From an uncultured Erysipelotrichaceae bacterium (lineage in GTDB: Bacteria > Bacillota_I > Bacilli_A > Erysipelotrichales > Coprobacillaceae), in contig CALDMQ010000122.1 in assembly GCA_937917505.1 (NCBI GenBank), positions 1 through 6,113 on the forward strand: 6,113 nt of DNA, read 5' to 3'. The position numbers and the translations under genes were made by a program. Position 1 is the first letter of the stretch; the number at the start of each line of letters is the position of its first letter. This document shows, one piece after another, positions 5,710-6,113 of the stretch. The notes beneath the pieces are model-generated. The model was not told the DNA's origin, did no database searches, and worked only from the letters and a program-made list of their open reading frames with translations.

Positions 5710-5738
5710 ATGTGATTGTGAGAAGAATTGAGTATAAT
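5710..5738 (+). promoter_or_regulatory. Probable promoter for the HxlR-type regulator
   Basis: A perfect -10 TATAAT sits at 5733-5738. The best -35 at 17 nt is ATGTGA (5710-5715), a poor match (3 of 6), so the promoter may be weak or need help. The predicted start point (about 5744-5746) falls at the beginning of an eight-G tract. Confidence 0.5.
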
Positions 5739-5745
5739 AATAAGA

Positions 5746-5753
5746 GGGGGGGG
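5746..5753 (+). repeat. Eight-G homopolymer serving as ribosome binding site
   Basis: Eight consecutive G in a strongly AT-rich setting, ending 7 nt before the HxlR start codon and taking the place of a normal AGGAGG. It also lies at the predicted transcription start. Such tracts are prone to length change at replication and to sequencing error. Confidence 0.8.
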
Positions 5754-5760
5754 AATAAGT

Positions 5761-6084
5761 ATGATTAAAAAATCTGATTTACCAGAATGTCTCGTAGCGA
5801 CAACAGTGCAGTTAATTGGAAGTAAGTGGAAATTATTGATATTAAGACATTTATTAAGTCGTCCTTATCGATTTAATGAATTACAAAAATCTTTGGAAGG
5901 TATTAGTCATAAAGTTTTAAGTGAGAGTTTAAATGCGATGATTCATGATGGTCTTATTGTACGAAAGGATTATCAAGAAAATCCTCCCCATGTTGAATAT
6001 GCACTAAGTTCACTTGGCGAGTCTATGAAACCGATTATGAGTGTTATGGAAGAGTGGGGAAATTATTATAAATCACAGTTATAA
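5761..6084 (+). CDS. HxlR family winged-helix transcriptional regulator
   Basis: A 107-residue DNA-binding protein whose whole length is the HxlR-type winged helix-turn-helix. Typical strings in order are LPECLVATT (7-15), LIGSKWKLLIL (18-28), RFNELQ (37-42), recognition-helix region ISHKVLSESL (48-57), DGLIVRK (63-69), wing PPHVEYAL (75-82) and EEWG (97-100). Members act as dimers and often control a neighbouring oxidoreductase gene in response to electrophiles or oxidants. The N-terminal Cys10 is the only cysteine; a cysteine at this place is the redox sensor in YodB-type members, so thiol sensing is possible but not shown. The family usually has Pro after this Cys; here it is Leu. ATG 5761 is used because a G-rich ribosome binding site (AGAGGGG, from 5744) lies 7 nt before it; an in-frame TTG at 5728 would translate through that site. 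The target gene is probably outside the window. Confidence 0.92.
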   Translation: MIKKSDLPECLVATTVQLIGSKWKLLILRHLLSRPYRFNELQKSLEGISHKVLSESLNAMIHDGLIVRKDYQENPPHVEYALSSLGESMKPIMSVMEEWGNYYKSQL

Positions 6085-6087
6085 GAC

Positions 6088-6108
6088 AGTTACCAAAAAG
6101 TACGTACT
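6088..6108. promoter_or_regulatory. Possible operator: AGTTAC half-site plus AGTACGTACT palindrome
   Basis: Just after the HxlR-type gene, a perfect 10-bp palindrome AGTACGTACT (6099-6108) lies 5 nt after AGTTACC (6088-6094). AGTTAC and the GTACGT that follows also form an imperfect inverted repeat around a CAAAAA spacer. It could be an operator or promoter element of the next gene, which is outside the window; no T run fits a terminator better than the short TTTT at the edge. Confidence 0.3.
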
Positions 6109-6113
6109 ATTTT

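Overview
The window is about 30% G+C by eye, uses the standard code (Trp is TGG only) and has Gram-positive type ribosome binding sites (AGGAGG, AAGGA). The mix of genes (NfeD, DeoD, a YdcC-like protein next to alanine racemase, DUF378, an HxlR regulator, thioredoxin-like lipoproteins) points to a low-GC Firmicute. From general likeness I would guess a gut member of the Erysipelotrichia, but no marker in the window proves this. It reads as ordinary chromosome: there is no mobile element, CRISPR array, tRNA or rRNA.

Layout. (1) Left edge, minus strand: a 121-aa protein of unknown function followed by an NfeD-family membrane protein cut by the window edge. They form a tight two-gene unit with a good promoter. 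(2) 772-3366, plus strand: a five-gene run. Two tandem, related thioredoxin-like lipoproteins come first, and the first is frameshifted. Then come purine nucleoside phosphorylase (deoD), a HAD-family phosphatase and a GNAT acetyltransferase. Gaps are short or negative throughout, so this is probably one transcript. A perfect 16-bp hairpin shared with the convergent gene closes it. (3) 3390-3587, minus strand: a small two-helix DUF378 membrane protein, divergent from the next unit. (4) 3679-5680, plus strand: a membrane-anchored YdcC/LolA-like protein, then alanine racemase (alr) with its own promoter and a terminator overlapping its stop. (5) 5761-6084, plus strand: an HxlR-type regulator with an unusual eight-G tract as its ribosome binding site, then a palindrome at the right edge that could be an operator.

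How the parts relate. DeoD, the HAD phosphatase and the acetyltransferase look like metabolic genes, but only DeoD has a clear reaction (purine nucleoside phosphorolysis). The two lipoproteins would sit on the outer face of the membrane, where their CxxC motifs could act in thiol-disulfide exchange. Their link to deoD may be only cotranscription. The YdcC-like/alr pair matches the ydcC-alr neighbourhood of Bacillus and ties the window to cell-envelope synthesis (D-alanine for peptidoglycan).

I see no strong case for a new system. The points most worth a second look are the frameshifted copy of the lipoprotein pair, the G8 tract at the start of the HxlR transcript, and the palindrome beyond that gene.
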